This document shows positions 35,208-43,057 of a stretch of 64,000 nt of DNA, piece by piece. Each line of letters opens with the position of its first letter. The stretch's first letter is position 1. Source of the stretch: Chryseobacterium echinoideorum. Its GTDB lineage: Bacteria > Bacteroidota > Bacteroidia > Flavobacteriales > Weeksellaceae. Under the pieces are notes generated by a model. That model worked only from the letters and a program-made list of their open reading frames with translations, did no database searches and was not told where the DNA came from. The stretch lies in the NCBI RefSeq assembly GCF_007474535.1, contig NZ_VKNW01000010.1, positions 62,001 to 126,000 of the forward strand, in the 5' to 3' direction. Made by a program: the position numbers and the translations under genes.

Positions 35208-35555
35208 ATGAATCCTATACAAGAATACTTCTACAAAATCAGTGAGCCTGAAAGAAGTATTCTTTTGTTTTTAAGAAAGAAAATTCTGGAATCTGATACG
35301 GAAAACATTACCGAAACATTCAGCTTTGGTCTTCCTTTTTTCAAGTATAAAAAGAAGATGCTCTGCTATTTTTATTTCAGCAAAAAGCATAAAAAACATT
35401 ACATCAGCTTTTATCATGGCGATAGGCTGGACTATCCTGAACTCATTAGTGAAGGAAGAAAAAAGTTTAAAATCCTTTTAATTGAAGAAAGTGCCGATTT
35501 GCCTTTGGAGTTGATTTTGAATATTATTGAAGAAGTGAAGAAATATATACGGTAA
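35208..35555 (+). CDS. DUF1801 family protein
   Basis: 115 residues. TFSFGLPFFKYKKKMLCYFY and KHYISFYHGDRLDYPEL follow the DUF1801 (YdhG-like) fold, a small domain related to the frataxin-like YdhG group. Function is not established. It is probably co-transcribed with the ABC exporter 15 bases upstream. Confidence 0.8.
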   Translation: MNPIQEYFYKISEPERSILLFLRKKILESDTENITETFSFGLPFFKYKKKMLCYFYFSKKHKKHYISFYHGDRLDYPELISEGRKKFKILLIEESADLPLELILNIIEEVKKYIR

Positions 35556-35601
35556 GAAAAATCCTCTCTAAATTATTCGGAGGATTTGTTTTTTTTAATA
35601 G

Positions 35602-35844
35602 TTCTATTTTCTCAATACTGTCAGAGATACAATTGATAAGATTACAAAATTTTTAGATAAAGGCTTTACAGATTTATTACCTGATGAATGTATAAATTTT
35701 GTGAACAACGAAATCAGTGGCGGAAACGACGGTTATATTAACAACAACCTCCCGGACAAGCTTATTGAGCAGTATGAAGAACGCATCAAAGAGCTGAAAG
35801 AGCAGGTAGAATACTGGAAGAACAAAAGCGAAAGCAGTAAGTAA
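35602..35844 (+). pseudogene. C-terminal remnant of an XRE-type regulator
   Basis: An 80-codon frame open from TAG at 35599 to TAA at 35842-35844, without an ATG. It reads TVRDTIDKITKFLDKGF, then an Asn/Gly-rich linker, then LIEQYEERIKELKEQVEYW and stops soon after. The layout (linker rich in Asn, then a short coiled coil at the end) is that of the XRE regulator at 43702-44079 in this window. The helix-turn-helix part is missing, so this is most likely the tail of a deleted regulator gene. It lies convergent to the exosortase genes. Confidence 0.55.
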
Positions 35845-35862
35845 ATTCCGTTCAAAAAAATT

Positions 35863-36309
35863 TCAGCTGTTGATAGTTTTGTTTTTCAACATTTGCTTCC
35901 TATAATAAAACAACGGCACAATCAGCAAAAGAATCAACGGCTGAATGACGAACCGTCTCATGTAAAAAGAGAAAAGATAGCCTATTTCAAAACGGTTGTG
36001 GATACAGAATAAGTATATCGGGAAGGTAATCAGAAAAATTATCGTAATCAATACAGCTCCCTGCATAGTCCATGCTTTATTTTTAAATAAAAACTGAACA
36101 ATAACACAGGAAAAAAACAGATTCAGAATAAACCTGAAGATATAATGAGTGATCAGCCTACCCCAGACAAATTCGGGAAATACCACAGTCTGGTCAGCCT
36201 TATGAAAATATTCCAGAAAAGGATCATAGAAGATCTTGTCTTCAAGCATTCTCACACCTACAAGACCACAAAATCCTACAATAACGAAAAACCAGCTAAG
36301 AATTTTCAT
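35863..36309 (-). CDS. Exosortase F system-associated membrane protein
   Basis: 148 residues, mostly membrane helices (about 5-20, 58-75, 80-102 and 118-138). It overlaps the end of xrtF by 14 bases and matches in size and topology the small partner always found beside exosortase F in Flavobacteriia. The periplasmic loop between helices 1 and 2 carries FYDPFLEYFHKAD. The biochemical role is unknown; assistance in substrate processing is inferred from the constant pairing. Confidence 0.85.
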   Translation of the reverse strand: MKILSWFFVIVGFCGLVGVRMLEDKIFYDPFLEYFHKADQTVVFPEFVWGRLITHYIFRFILNLFFSCVIVQFLFKNKAWTMQGAVLITIIFLITFPIYLFCIHNRFEIGYLFSFYMRRFVIQPLILLLIVPLFYYRKQMLKNKTINS

Positions 36310-36826
36310 TTTTTAAAGCGTAAAATTTAATCCAGACCAGCCACAAAATAACCACACTTCCGTAAATAACCGCCGGAAAAAAATAATCGTGAGCCATTTT
36401 TCCATAACTGCTGTAATCACTATTAATGACGTTGAGTCCTACAATACGAAGTACATTCATCACATAAAGTAAAATCAGACTTATTCCTGCAAAAACGAAA
36501 GTTTTAGTTCCTTTATAAAAAGCAAAAATAAACGCTAAAAACAAAATAAGAATAGATATTGCATTGCAGCCTTCTACCATTCTGCTTACGGCGGTTGTTC
36601 TGATATAAAACCATATCTGCTGTTTGGGAATATCATCATAAAATGATGTTTTGAAACCCAAAGCTTCCTGAACAATCCGAACGTGATCCGCAATCATACG
36701 AGAATAAGGATCTAAGCCCGAATCTTTAAAACTGTTCAGATAAAACTGATAGGCAAAAAGCAACACCAGATAAATAATGATGAAGCGTAACAGAATTCCC
36801 AAAACAGGTTTAAAATCCTTTAGCAT
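36296..36826 (-). CDS. xrtF: Exosortase F (XrtF)
   Basis: 176 residues from the ATG at 36826; a TTG at 36853 is less likely. It is a multipass membrane cysteine transpeptidase-like protein. The catalytic Cys87 (EGCNAISILI), Arg127 (MNVLRIVGLN) and His146 (AHDYFFPAVIYG) form the conserved exosortase triad. Exosortases cleave C-terminal sorting signals of exported proteins. No obvious target gene is adjacent. A TATATTTG box lies just upstream of the start on this strand, and a matching one serves the divergent kinase gene. Confidence 0.9.
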   Translation of the reverse strand: MLKDFKPVLGILLRFIIIYLVLLFAYQFYLNSFKDSGLDPYSRMIADHVRIVQEALGFKTSFYDDIPKQQIWFYIRTTAVSRMVEGCNAISILILFLAFIFAFYKGTKTFVFAGISLILLYVMNVLRIVGLNVINSDYSSYGKMAHDYFFPAVIYGSVVILWLVWIKFYALKNENS

Positions 36827-36858
36827 GATGCAAATATAAAAATTAGGATTCAAATTAG

Positions 36859-36866
36859 TATATTTG
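36859..36866 (+). promoter_or_regulatory. -7 element of the sugar-kinase operon
   Basis: TATATTTG, an exact TAnnTTTG match, 10 bases before the ATG at 36877. No clean -33 TTG was found at the usual distance. The divergent xrtF start has the same octamer on the other strand. Confidence 0.45.
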
Positions 36867-36876
36867 TTTCAGTATT

Positions 36877-37896
36877 ATGATATTAGAACGCGCAAAATTA
36901 TTCTTCGAAAATTATGATGATGAAAAATCTTCCCGCTTTGTCTCTTTGGCGCAAAGCGGTTCAGCGAGAGTCAATTTTATAGCAGAAAACTCAACAGGCA
37001 CATCCATCATCACTTATAATGAGAACATCCGGGAGAATGAGAGTTTTATCTATTTTTCGGAAGTTTTTACACAATCAGAACTCAACACTCCAAAAATTTA
37101 CGCAGTTTCGGAAGACCGGACGATGTATATTCAGGAATTTATGGGAAAAAACACATTATCTGAAATAATTGCGGAACAAGGAATGTCTGAAAATGTACAG
37201 TCTCTTATAATGCAATCTCTGGAAAAACTTTTTATACTTCAGACAAAAACGGATGGCAAAATAGACTTCGCCAAAACTTTTGAATACGAACGTTATGATG
37301 AATTACCGGTGCTGCATGATTTATACTATTTCAAAAATTTTGTTGCAGATATTTTGGAACTTGAATATCACAAATCATCACTTCTGAAAGAATTTAAAAA
37401 AATTGTTATCCTTATTGAAAGTCTGGAACCGAAAGGTTTAATGCTTCGTGACTTTCAGTCGAGAAACATTATGGTAAATAACCAGAATGAAGTTTCGTTT
37501 ATTGATTATCAGTCGGCAATGAAAGGTCCACTGATGTATGATGTGATTTCGTTCCTGTTTCAGGCTAAAGCTAATTTACCTGAAAACTTTAAAAATAAAA
37601 TGCTCGAATATTATATTCAATTGTTTAAAAATAAGGGCATTCAAACTCAACTAAAAAACTCGATAAAACCAATTCAAATGATGAGATATCTTCAGGTATT
37701 GGGAGCTTATGGTTTTCGGGGATTAGTTCAAAAGAAACAGCATTTCATTTCAAGCATTGAAAAAGGGATAGACAATATTACAGAACTTGCTCAAAGCTGG
37801 GAAATGATGAACGATTTCCCTGAACTTAAAAAAGTAATTGAACAACTAAATTTAGAGAAAACTAAATCTAAAATAAAAGAAATATTAAACCATTAA
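36877..37896 (+). CDS. AmgK-like aminoglycoside-phosphotransferase-fold sugar kinase
   Basis: 339 residues with an APH fold. The catalytic-loop motif is LMLRDFQSRNIMV (Asp as base, Asn for metal) and the metal-binding motif is VSFIDYQSAMKGPLMYD. RDFQSRN and the Gln-Ser after Asp-Tyr are typical of the MurNAc/GlcNAc anomeric kinase AmgK rather than drug-modifying enzymes. A MurU-like nucleotidyltransferase follows in the same operon, supporting a role in recycling peptidoglycan amino sugars to UDP-sugars. The RapZ-like gene lies between the two. Confidence 0.82.
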   Translation: MILERAKLFFENYDDEKSSRFVSLAQSGSARVNFIAENSTGTSIITYNENIRENESFIYFSEVFTQSELNTPKIYAVSEDRTMYIQEFMGKNTLSEIIAEQGMSENVQSLIMQSLEKLFILQTKTDGKIDFAKTFEYERYDELPVLHDLYYFKNFVADILELEYHKSSLLKEFKKIVILIESLEPKGLMLRDFQSRNIMVNNQNEVSFIDYQSAMKGPLMYDVISFLFQAKANLPENFKNKMLEYYIQLFKNKGIQTQLKNSIKPIQMMRYLQVLGAYGFRGLVQKKQHFISSIEKGIDNITELAQSWEMMNDFPELKKVIEQLNLEKTKSKIKEILNH

Positions 37897-37978
37897 GTTA
37901 CATTTAAGGAATAAAAAAATGAAGCTTTATGACGAAGAAACCTTAATGGTCAAAAATTAAAATTATTAAACAACAAAT

Positions 37979-38389
37979 ATGCTGCACATAGACATCCATA
38001 GTTTTTCCTATAAAAAAGGAGGAATTCCAAAAGATGAAACAGGAAACGGAGGCGGATTTACTTTCGATTGCCGGGGAATCTTGAATCCCGGAAGAGTTGA
38101 AGAATATAAAATCCAGACCGGAAATGACATCGGAGTACAGGAATATCTGGAAACCAAAACAGAAATGCCCCAATTTTTAGAACTTATTAAAAGTCTGGTT
38201 TCCATTACGATTGATAATTATCTGGAAAGAGGTTTCGAAAACCTGCAGATCAATTTCGGATGTACAGGCGGACAGCACAGATCAGTATATTCAGCCATAA
38301 AAATCACTCATTTCATTGAAGAAAAGTATGGTGATAAAATTGAGATCAGCCTGCATCATGACGAGCAGCACCAACTTAATCATCAATAA
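37979..38389 (+). CDS. Stand-alone RapZ C-terminal domain protein
   Basis: 136 residues. It matches only the C-terminal half of RapZ: HSFSYKKGGIPKD at the start, FDCRGILNPGR, and the signature FGCTGGQHRSVYSA. The P-loop ATPase half of E. coli RapZ is absent. In E. coli this C-terminal domain binds glucosamine-6-phosphate and the sRNA GlmZ. Its place between kinase and nucleotidyltransferase genes of amino-sugar recycling suggests a sensing role for an amino sugar. The spacers before (82 bases) and after (70 bases) are AT-rich, the latter with a weak inverted repeat. Confidence 0.88.
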   Translation: MLHIDIHSFSYKKGGIPKDETGNGGGFTFDCRGILNPGRVEEYKIQTGNDIGVQEYLETKTEMPQFLELIKSLVSITIDNYLERGFENLQINFGCTGGQHRSVYSAIKITHFIEEKYGDKIEISLHHDEQHQLNHQ

Positions 38390-38459
38390 TGATTGATAAA
38401 TTAAATGATTTTAGAAATCTAATGGTCAATCATCGTTCATCACTTATCAACAATCAATA

Positions 38460-39173
38460 ATGAAAGCATTAATTTTTGCAGCAGGAAAAGGAACACGTCT
38501 CAAGCCATTTACAGATTATCACCCCAAAGCTTTAGCAAAGGTAAACGGCGTGGCTCTTCTGGAAAGAAATATTAATTATCTCAAAAGCTTTGGGATTACT
38601 GATTTTGTGATTAATATTCATCATTTCGGAGATCAGATTTTTCAGTTTCTGAAAGAAAATAATAATTTTAACTGCAATATTGAAATTTCAGATGAAACCG
38701 GTGAACTTCTTGAAACGGGCGGCGGTCTTGTTTTTGCCAAAAAATTCCTGAATCATGGTGAAGATTTTCTCATTATGAATGCTGATATTTTAACGGATAT
38801 CAATATCAACGAATTTGTTAAATACCATAAAAAAATTAAAGATTTTGCTACCTTAGCGGTTTCAGACAGAGAAAGTTCACGAAAATTACTGTTCAATGAG
38901 GATTTGGTTTTACGCGGTTGGCTGAATGTTCAAACTGGCGAACAGCGTCTTGCAGAATTTAACAAAGGATTCAAACCCCTCGCTTTCAGCGGAGTACATT
39001 GCATTAATCCTATTATTTTTGACAAGATTAAAAGAACCGGAAAATTTTCTGTAATGGAAGAATATCTGGATCTGATGAATACCGAGAAAATTCACGGATA
39101 TGTGCACAGCAATATTTTGATAGATGTCGGAAGACCTGAATCTGTTGTGGAAGCTGAAAAATATTTTAAATAA
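38460..39173 (+). CDS. murU: MurU-like sugar-1-phosphate nucleotidyltransferase
   Basis: 237 residues. The N-terminal FAAGKGTRLKPFTDYHPKAL is the nucleotidyltransferase signature (GxGTRxxP and the Lys), and LIMNADILTD carries the metal-binding Asp. LETGGGLVFAKKFL is typical of MurU and related enzymes. It would make UDP-MurNAc or UDP-GlcNAc from the sugar-1-phosphate delivered by the upstream kinase. A related hexose nucleotidyltransferase is possible, but the kinase partner supports the recycling pathway. Confidence 0.85.
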   Translation: MKALIFAAGKGTRLKPFTDYHPKALAKVNGVALLERNINYLKSFGITDFVINIHHFGDQIFQFLKENNNFNCNIEISDETGELLETGGGLVFAKKFLNHGEDFLIMNADILTDININEFVKYHKKIKDFATLAVSDRESSRKLLFNEDLVLRGWLNVQTGEQRLAEFNKGFKPLAFSGVHCINPIIFDKIKRTGKFSVMEEYLDLMNTEKIHGYVHSNILIDVGRPESVVEAEKYFK

Positions 39174-39180
39174 CTGAACG

Positions 39181-39933
39181 ATGGAAAATAAAAATACAAG
39201 AGACGAAAGCTTAGAAAATACAGAATTACGGATTGATGAGACTAAACTGCACAACAGTTTAAGACAAAAAACCTGGGACGAAACCATTACCAAAGACAGC
39301 TGGATGGTTTTTAAAGTAATGGCGGAATTTGTTGAAGGCTACGAAAAAATGGCGAAAATTGGTCCGTGTGTTTCAATTTTCGGTTCTGCAAGGCTGAAGC
39401 CGGAGAGCAAATACTATCAAATGGCGGTAGAAATCGCAGAGAAAATTACAAAAATCGGTTTTGGCGTGATCACCGGAGGCGGACCGGGGATTATGGAAGC
39501 AGGTAATAAAGGGGCGTACAATGCAGAAGGAAAATCTATAGGCTTGAATATTGATCTGCCTTTTGAGCAGCATTTTAATCCTTACATCAACAAAATGTAT
39601 TCGCTGAATTTTGATTACTTCTTTGTAAGAAAAGTAATGTTTGTGAAATACTCGCAGGGCTTTATCGTTATGCCGGGCGGATTTGGAACTCTGGACGAAC
39701 TTACCGAAGCCATAACTTTAATTCAGACTCTCAAAATAGGAAGATTTCCGATTGTTTTGGTCGGCACAGAATTTTGGAGCGGTTTACTAGACTGGTTCAA
39801 AGCAACATTACTTAAAGAAGGAATGATTTCTGAAGGCGATCTTGATCTTTACCGCGTGGTAGATACTGCTGATGAAGCAGTAGCACACATCAAAGCATTC
39901 TATGATAAATATTCTGTAAACGTGAATTTTTAA
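39181..39933 (+). CDS. LOG-family (TIGR00730) nucleotide phosphoribohydrolase-like protein
   Basis: 250 residues. GGGPGIMEAGNKGA and PGGFGTLDELTEAITLIQT are the two nucleotide-binding and catalytic motifs of LOG proteins, with the Arg and Glu needed to split nucleoside 5'-monophosphates to base and ribose-5-phosphate. Plant and some bacterial members release free cytokinins; in most bacteria a purine-salvage role is more likely. It starts 7 bases after murU, so it belongs to the same operon. Confidence 0.88.
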   Translation: MENKNTRDESLENTELRIDETKLHNSLRQKTWDETITKDSWMVFKVMAEFVEGYEKMAKIGPCVSIFGSARLKPESKYYQMAVEIAEKITKIGFGVITGGGPGIMEAGNKGAYNAEGKSIGLNIDLPFEQHFNPYINKMYSLNFDYFFVRKVMFVKYSQGFIVMPGGFGTLDELTEAITLIQTLKIGRFPIVLVGTEFWSGLLDWFKATLLKEGMISEGDLDLYRVVDTADEAVAHIKAFYDKYSVNVNF

Positions 39934-39992
39934 TTGGCATATTATTTGAGCCTACTATAACTAAGCAATATGCTGAAAATCCAACAATTGAG

Positions 39993-40463
39993 ATGAAAAG
40001 ATTATTCTATATTTTGAGTGTACTTACATTAACCATAATGATGAGTTTTAATGCTGCAGACTTCTATTCTTCTATGACTAAAGTTGATTATATTGACGGA
40101 AGCAAGACTTTGAAGTTTACAACAAAGATGAATACAAGCCATATTTCCGATGCTATAAAAATCAATAGAAATACAGCAGGATTTGAGGCGGAAGTAAAAA
40201 AATACGTTAATAACAATTTTGACGTTTTTGTGAATGATGCTCCAAAAAATCTGACTTTTACGGGAAGTCAGGTGAGCGGAGAAACAGTTTGGGTTTATTT
40301 TGAAACATCCGGAGTTTCTGAAATAAACAGTTTGAAAATCAAAAACACGATACTTTTGAGCGCATTTCCTAAGCAGATTAACTTAGTGAATATTGCCTAC
40401 AAAGGAAATTTAAAAACAATGAATTTCCAACGTGGAAAGGAGGTGAATGAAGTTATTTTTTAA
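39993..40463 (+). CDS. DUF6702 exported protein
   Basis: 156 residues with a signal peptide (1-21). The body is a beta-rich domain with the early pattern YSSMTKVDYIDGSKTLKFTT, as in the DUF6702 family of Bacteroidetes, often found beside peptidases or copper-related genes. No function is established. It ends the operon: a strong terminator follows. Confidence 0.75.
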   Translation: MKRLFYILSVLTLTIMMSFNAADFYSSMTKVDYIDGSKTLKFTTKMNTSHISDAIKINRNTAGFEAEVKKYVNNNFDVFVNDAPKNLTFTGSQVSGETVWVYFETSGVSEINSLKIKNTILLSAFPKQINLVNIAYKGNLKTMNFQRGKEVNEVIF

Positions 40464-40487
40464 AAGAAATACTTTAAAATAAAAGAG

Positions 40488-40519
40488 AAGTCAGCAATTT
40501 CAATATTGCTGACTTTTTT
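40488..40519 (+). terminator. Intrinsic terminator after DUF6702 gene
   Basis: GTCAGCAAT and ATTGCTGAC arms with a T-run after the stem. Confidence 0.88.
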
Positions 40520-40600
40520 GTTCTAAGCCTTAATAAAAATCCCCTTTCTTGAAAGAGGATCTTGTTTTAAAAATGTTTATAAGGATAAATTTTTAGCTTA

Positions 40601-40766
40601 TTATAGTCCATAATAATTTAATGCCTTCTGCTTCAAAGGATTTTTACTCCATTCTTCCCATTCATTATTATATGGATTATAACCGCACTTTAACGGTCTA
40701 GAAACATCTAACCTTTTTCATTCCGTATGTTGTTCTTTCATTATTTTCAGAGATTATGAGTATCAT
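40601..40766 (-). pseudogene. Small frameshifted gene downstream of the DUF6624-like lipoprotein
   Basis: An ATG at 40766 lies two bases after the stop of the upstream gene. Its frame reads MILIISENNERTTYGMKKV and then stops. A second frame, open from a TGA at 40704-40709, continues DVSRPLKCGYNPYNNEWEEW and ends LNYYGL at TAA 40601-40603. Joining both needs one frameshift near the A-run at 40700-40712 and gives a protein of about 55 residues. The sequence looks like real coding. Decay, programmed shifting or a base error are all possible. Confidence 0.45.
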
Positions 40767-40768
40767 AT

Positions 40769-41641
40769 TTAACGTTTGAAATAATCCTTATGAATTTTTC
40801 TACTATGCCTTAGACTTGGCATACCTATTTTTTTTCGGTTTCTATTTACTAATGCTGAATCTTTAATTGGTACATTAGAAAAAGTTCCGTATGAGTCTTC
40901 GTTGGTCATCAAATTGTACTTATCAATCATTGCTGCATAATCTTCCGGAGTACATTCTCCGTTTTTCAAGTATTTGAATAGTTGCTCTTTAAAATAAAGA
41001 TAAGTTGGGGTATCTCTTGTTGCCATGTGATTGAGCATATTCCCCATAGGCATAAAGATACCGTTATTGCCCCAAAGTCCTATTTTTTGTAGAGACGGAA
41101 ATCCTACTTCGTTAAATGTTCTGATTAGCAGTTCAGCGTTTTTCTCATCATTTGTTGCCTGTAGTTTACTATTATAAACCGGAGTCCTGAACTCTTGATT
41201 TCTGTAAAAAGCTACAGAGAAAGAATCTACAAGCTTCTTATCCAAATCTTTTTTCCAGTCGGCAATTTTGTTTTCTATTTCGATACTGTCTATTCCATGC
41301 TTTTTATACAAAGCAAAGAAATTTTTATCCATTCTGTTATATTTCCAATTGGGTGCAACAAGAGGAATTAATTTATACAGACTTTCTTTACCCCCGAAAT
41401 CCTTTTGGTATTTATCTGACAGCACAATATATGTCTGGTATTCATCAATAAGGTAAGAATTGTGGGGACGATACTTTTTAAATAGCTTATGATACATGTT
41501 TAAAGCAGCAACCGTATCATTCTTGAAACGATAGATACTATCAATCTTATTGACTTTATTGTAATAATTGACATAATTATATTTTCTCGTTTTACAAGAA
41601 AATAATAACAAAAAACATAGAAAGAAAATGATTTTATTCAT
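40769..41641 (-). CDS. DUF6624-like lipoprotein
   Basis: 290 residues from the ATG at 41641; an earlier start would add 12 residues before the signal peptide. MNKIIFFLCFLLLFSCKT is a lipoprotein signal with lipobox LFSC. The C-terminal half (VGFPSLQKIGLWGNNGIF, YKNG-like turn, PEDYAAMIDKYNLM, YGTFSNV, VNRNRKKIGMPSL) follows the order of DUF6624 proteins as I recall them. Function is unknown. It sits after the Cys-rich operon but is separated from it by a terminator. Confidence 0.6.
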   Translation of the reverse strand: MNKIIFFLCFLLLFSCKTRKYNYVNYYNKVNKIDSIYRFKNDTVAALNMYHKLFKKYRPHNSYLIDEYQTYIVLSDKYQKDFGGKESLYKLIPLVAPNWKYNRMDKNFFALYKKHGIDSIEIENKIADWKKDLDKKLVDSFSVAFYRNQEFRTPVYNSKLQATNDEKNAELLIRTFNEVGFPSLQKIGLWGNNGIFMPMGNMLNHMATRDTPTYLYFKEQLFKYLKNGECTPEDYAAMIDKYNLMTNEDSYGTFSNVPIKDSALVNRNRKKIGMPSLRHSRKIHKDYFKR

Positions 41642-41693
41642 ATAAGTTATTATTTTAAGAATCATCAAACTCAACATCTACTTTTTATATAAC

Positions 41694-41724
41694 AAAAAAA
41701 TCCTCTTTAAAGAAAGAGGATTCC
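41694..41724 (-). terminator. Intrinsic terminator of the Cys-rich/GLPGLI operon
   Basis: On the minus strand AATCCTCTTT, short loop, AAAGAGGATT and seven Ts, 11 bases beyond the stop of the last operon gene. Confidence 0.88.
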
Positions 41725-41734
41725 ACACTTGCAT

Positions 41735-42214
41735 CTATGCACATTCAACTCCGCATTCAAGAGAACAAAGTAAGACGCCTGATGTTGTTGGTTTATCATA
41801 ACAACCTTTTGTACGATGACATTTTGTTACACATTGTGTAGGTGTTTCTGCCAAACTTTCTATGCTATTTTCCGGACCTGTTAAAAGTTTCTTTAGATTA
41901 GCAACTGTATTCTCAGAAATCTCTTTATCTTCAATTGCATAATATGTTGCTATTGGTTTTTCATTTTTATCTAAAACAACTTTAAAATAAAAGCCTTCTC
42001 CTTTTGAGTTTTTTTTATAAATTACATAAAAAGCATCTCCTTTCTGATCAGAGCTTTTACTAAGGATATTGAATTTCTTATTCTTTGGCTCTTCATTTTT
42101 TTTGAACGAGCTAAAATATTCCTTATCATTTCCTACTTTTTCATTATTGTTTGCTTTGACTGTTATAAATGCCAATAATAAAAAAGCCAGTGTCATTAAA
42201 ATATTTTTTTTCAT
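41735..42214 (-). CDS. Secreted protein with six-cysteine tail, paralogue A
   Basis: 159 residues with a signal peptide (1-21). A charged middle domain (KGDAFYVIYKKNSKGEGFYF) leads to a C-terminal tail with Cys128, 132, 138, 150, 154 and 158: spacing C-X3-C-X5-C-X11-C-X3-C-X3-C. The residues CYDKPT and LCSLEC are shared with the protein at 43058-43507, which has exactly the same spacing. Outside the tail the two differ. Three disulfides in a helical hairpin would fit a secreted product. I do not recognise the family. It is the last gene of a three-gene operon. Confidence 0.75.
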   Translation of the reverse strand: MKKNILMTLAFLLLAFITVKANNNEKVGNDKEYFSSFKKNEEPKNKKFNILSKSSDQKGDAFYVIYKKNSKGEGFYFKVVLDKNEKPIATYYAIEDKEISENTVANLKKLLTGPENSIESLAETPTQCVTKCHRTKGCYDKPTTSGVLLCSLECGVECA

Positions 42215-42228
42215 AATGTTAGATTGTT

Positions 42229-43056
42229 TTAAAGTTCAATTTTGTTTTCTCTTTTATACTGTTCGATCATTTTCTTTTGAGTTTCGCCAAGCATTTTTTT
42301 CATATCAACGATATTACCATTTGCATCCTTTTTTTCATAAATTTGATGAGTATTCATCAATTCAAACATTCTTTTCAAGGGTGCCTGAGCATGACTCTTC
42401 CTCATTTCGACAAATTTCTCTTTTGTCGTTTCAATATACTTCCCTTTGGTAATGCGGTCGTTAATAGAGATTTTTTTCTCTTTAGAAATACCGACTGCTA
42501 AAAAATGATGATCCATTTTTTCATCAAAAATTTCAAGAATTAAGCCGGGTAATCCAAAAAATTTATATGGTCCGTCCTGAATTGGAATTTCTGCTGTGAA
42601 ATAAGCTTTATAGCTTCTGCCTGCATATATTACAGTTGCCGAAAGCACCTGAAATCCCATAATCTCTTTATTTTCTTTACTAATATTCCACTTAAGTTCG
42701 GGGTTTTCGTTATACTTAAATTCATGTTCATCAAATTCATCAGAATAATAAGTAATTTCTTTATTTAATACATTCTTTTTAATAAAGCAGCCAAGCAGAT
42801 CAGCAGGTAAGGCTTTAAAATTAATTTTCTTACCTTGTTTTTCATCTGCTGCCATAATAGAATCGCATAAATAAGGTGCCTCACTGAAAAAAGTAGAATA
42901 ATCTTCCTCAATATTCAAAAACGTATTCTGAGAAATTATTTTTGTGCTGTCTTTTTCTGCATGCTTGAAATAAGCATATTGAACAACAAATGATTGCCCT
43001 TTTGCACAAAAAATAGAATTAAAAAAAAGCAAAAGTAATAGGGAAGTATTTTTCAT
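42229..43056 (-). CDS. GLPGLI family protein
   Basis: 275 residues with a signal peptide (1-20). The naming motif GLPGLI is at 168-173 in FFGLPGLILEIFD. The family is widespread in Bacteroidetes, secreted, and without assigned function. Here it sits between two paralogous Cys-rich secreted proteins: one base after the stop of the first and 14 bases before the start of the second. It ends in a charged helical region (KKMLGETQKKMIEQYKREN). Confidence 0.9.
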   Translation of the reverse strand: MKNTSLLLLLFFNSIFCAKGQSFVVQYAYFKHAEKDSTKIISQNTFLNIEEDYSTFFSEAPYLCDSIMAADEKQGKKINFKALPADLLGCFIKKNVLNKEITYYSDEFDEHEFKYNENPELKWNISKENKEIMGFQVLSATVIYAGRSYKAYFTAEIPIQDGPYKFFGLPGLILEIFDEKMDHHFLAVGISKEKKISINDRITKGKYIETTKEKFVEMRKSHAQAPLKRMFELMNTHQIYEKKDANGNIVDMKKMLGETQKKMIEQYKRENKIEL

Positions 43057-43057
43057 G

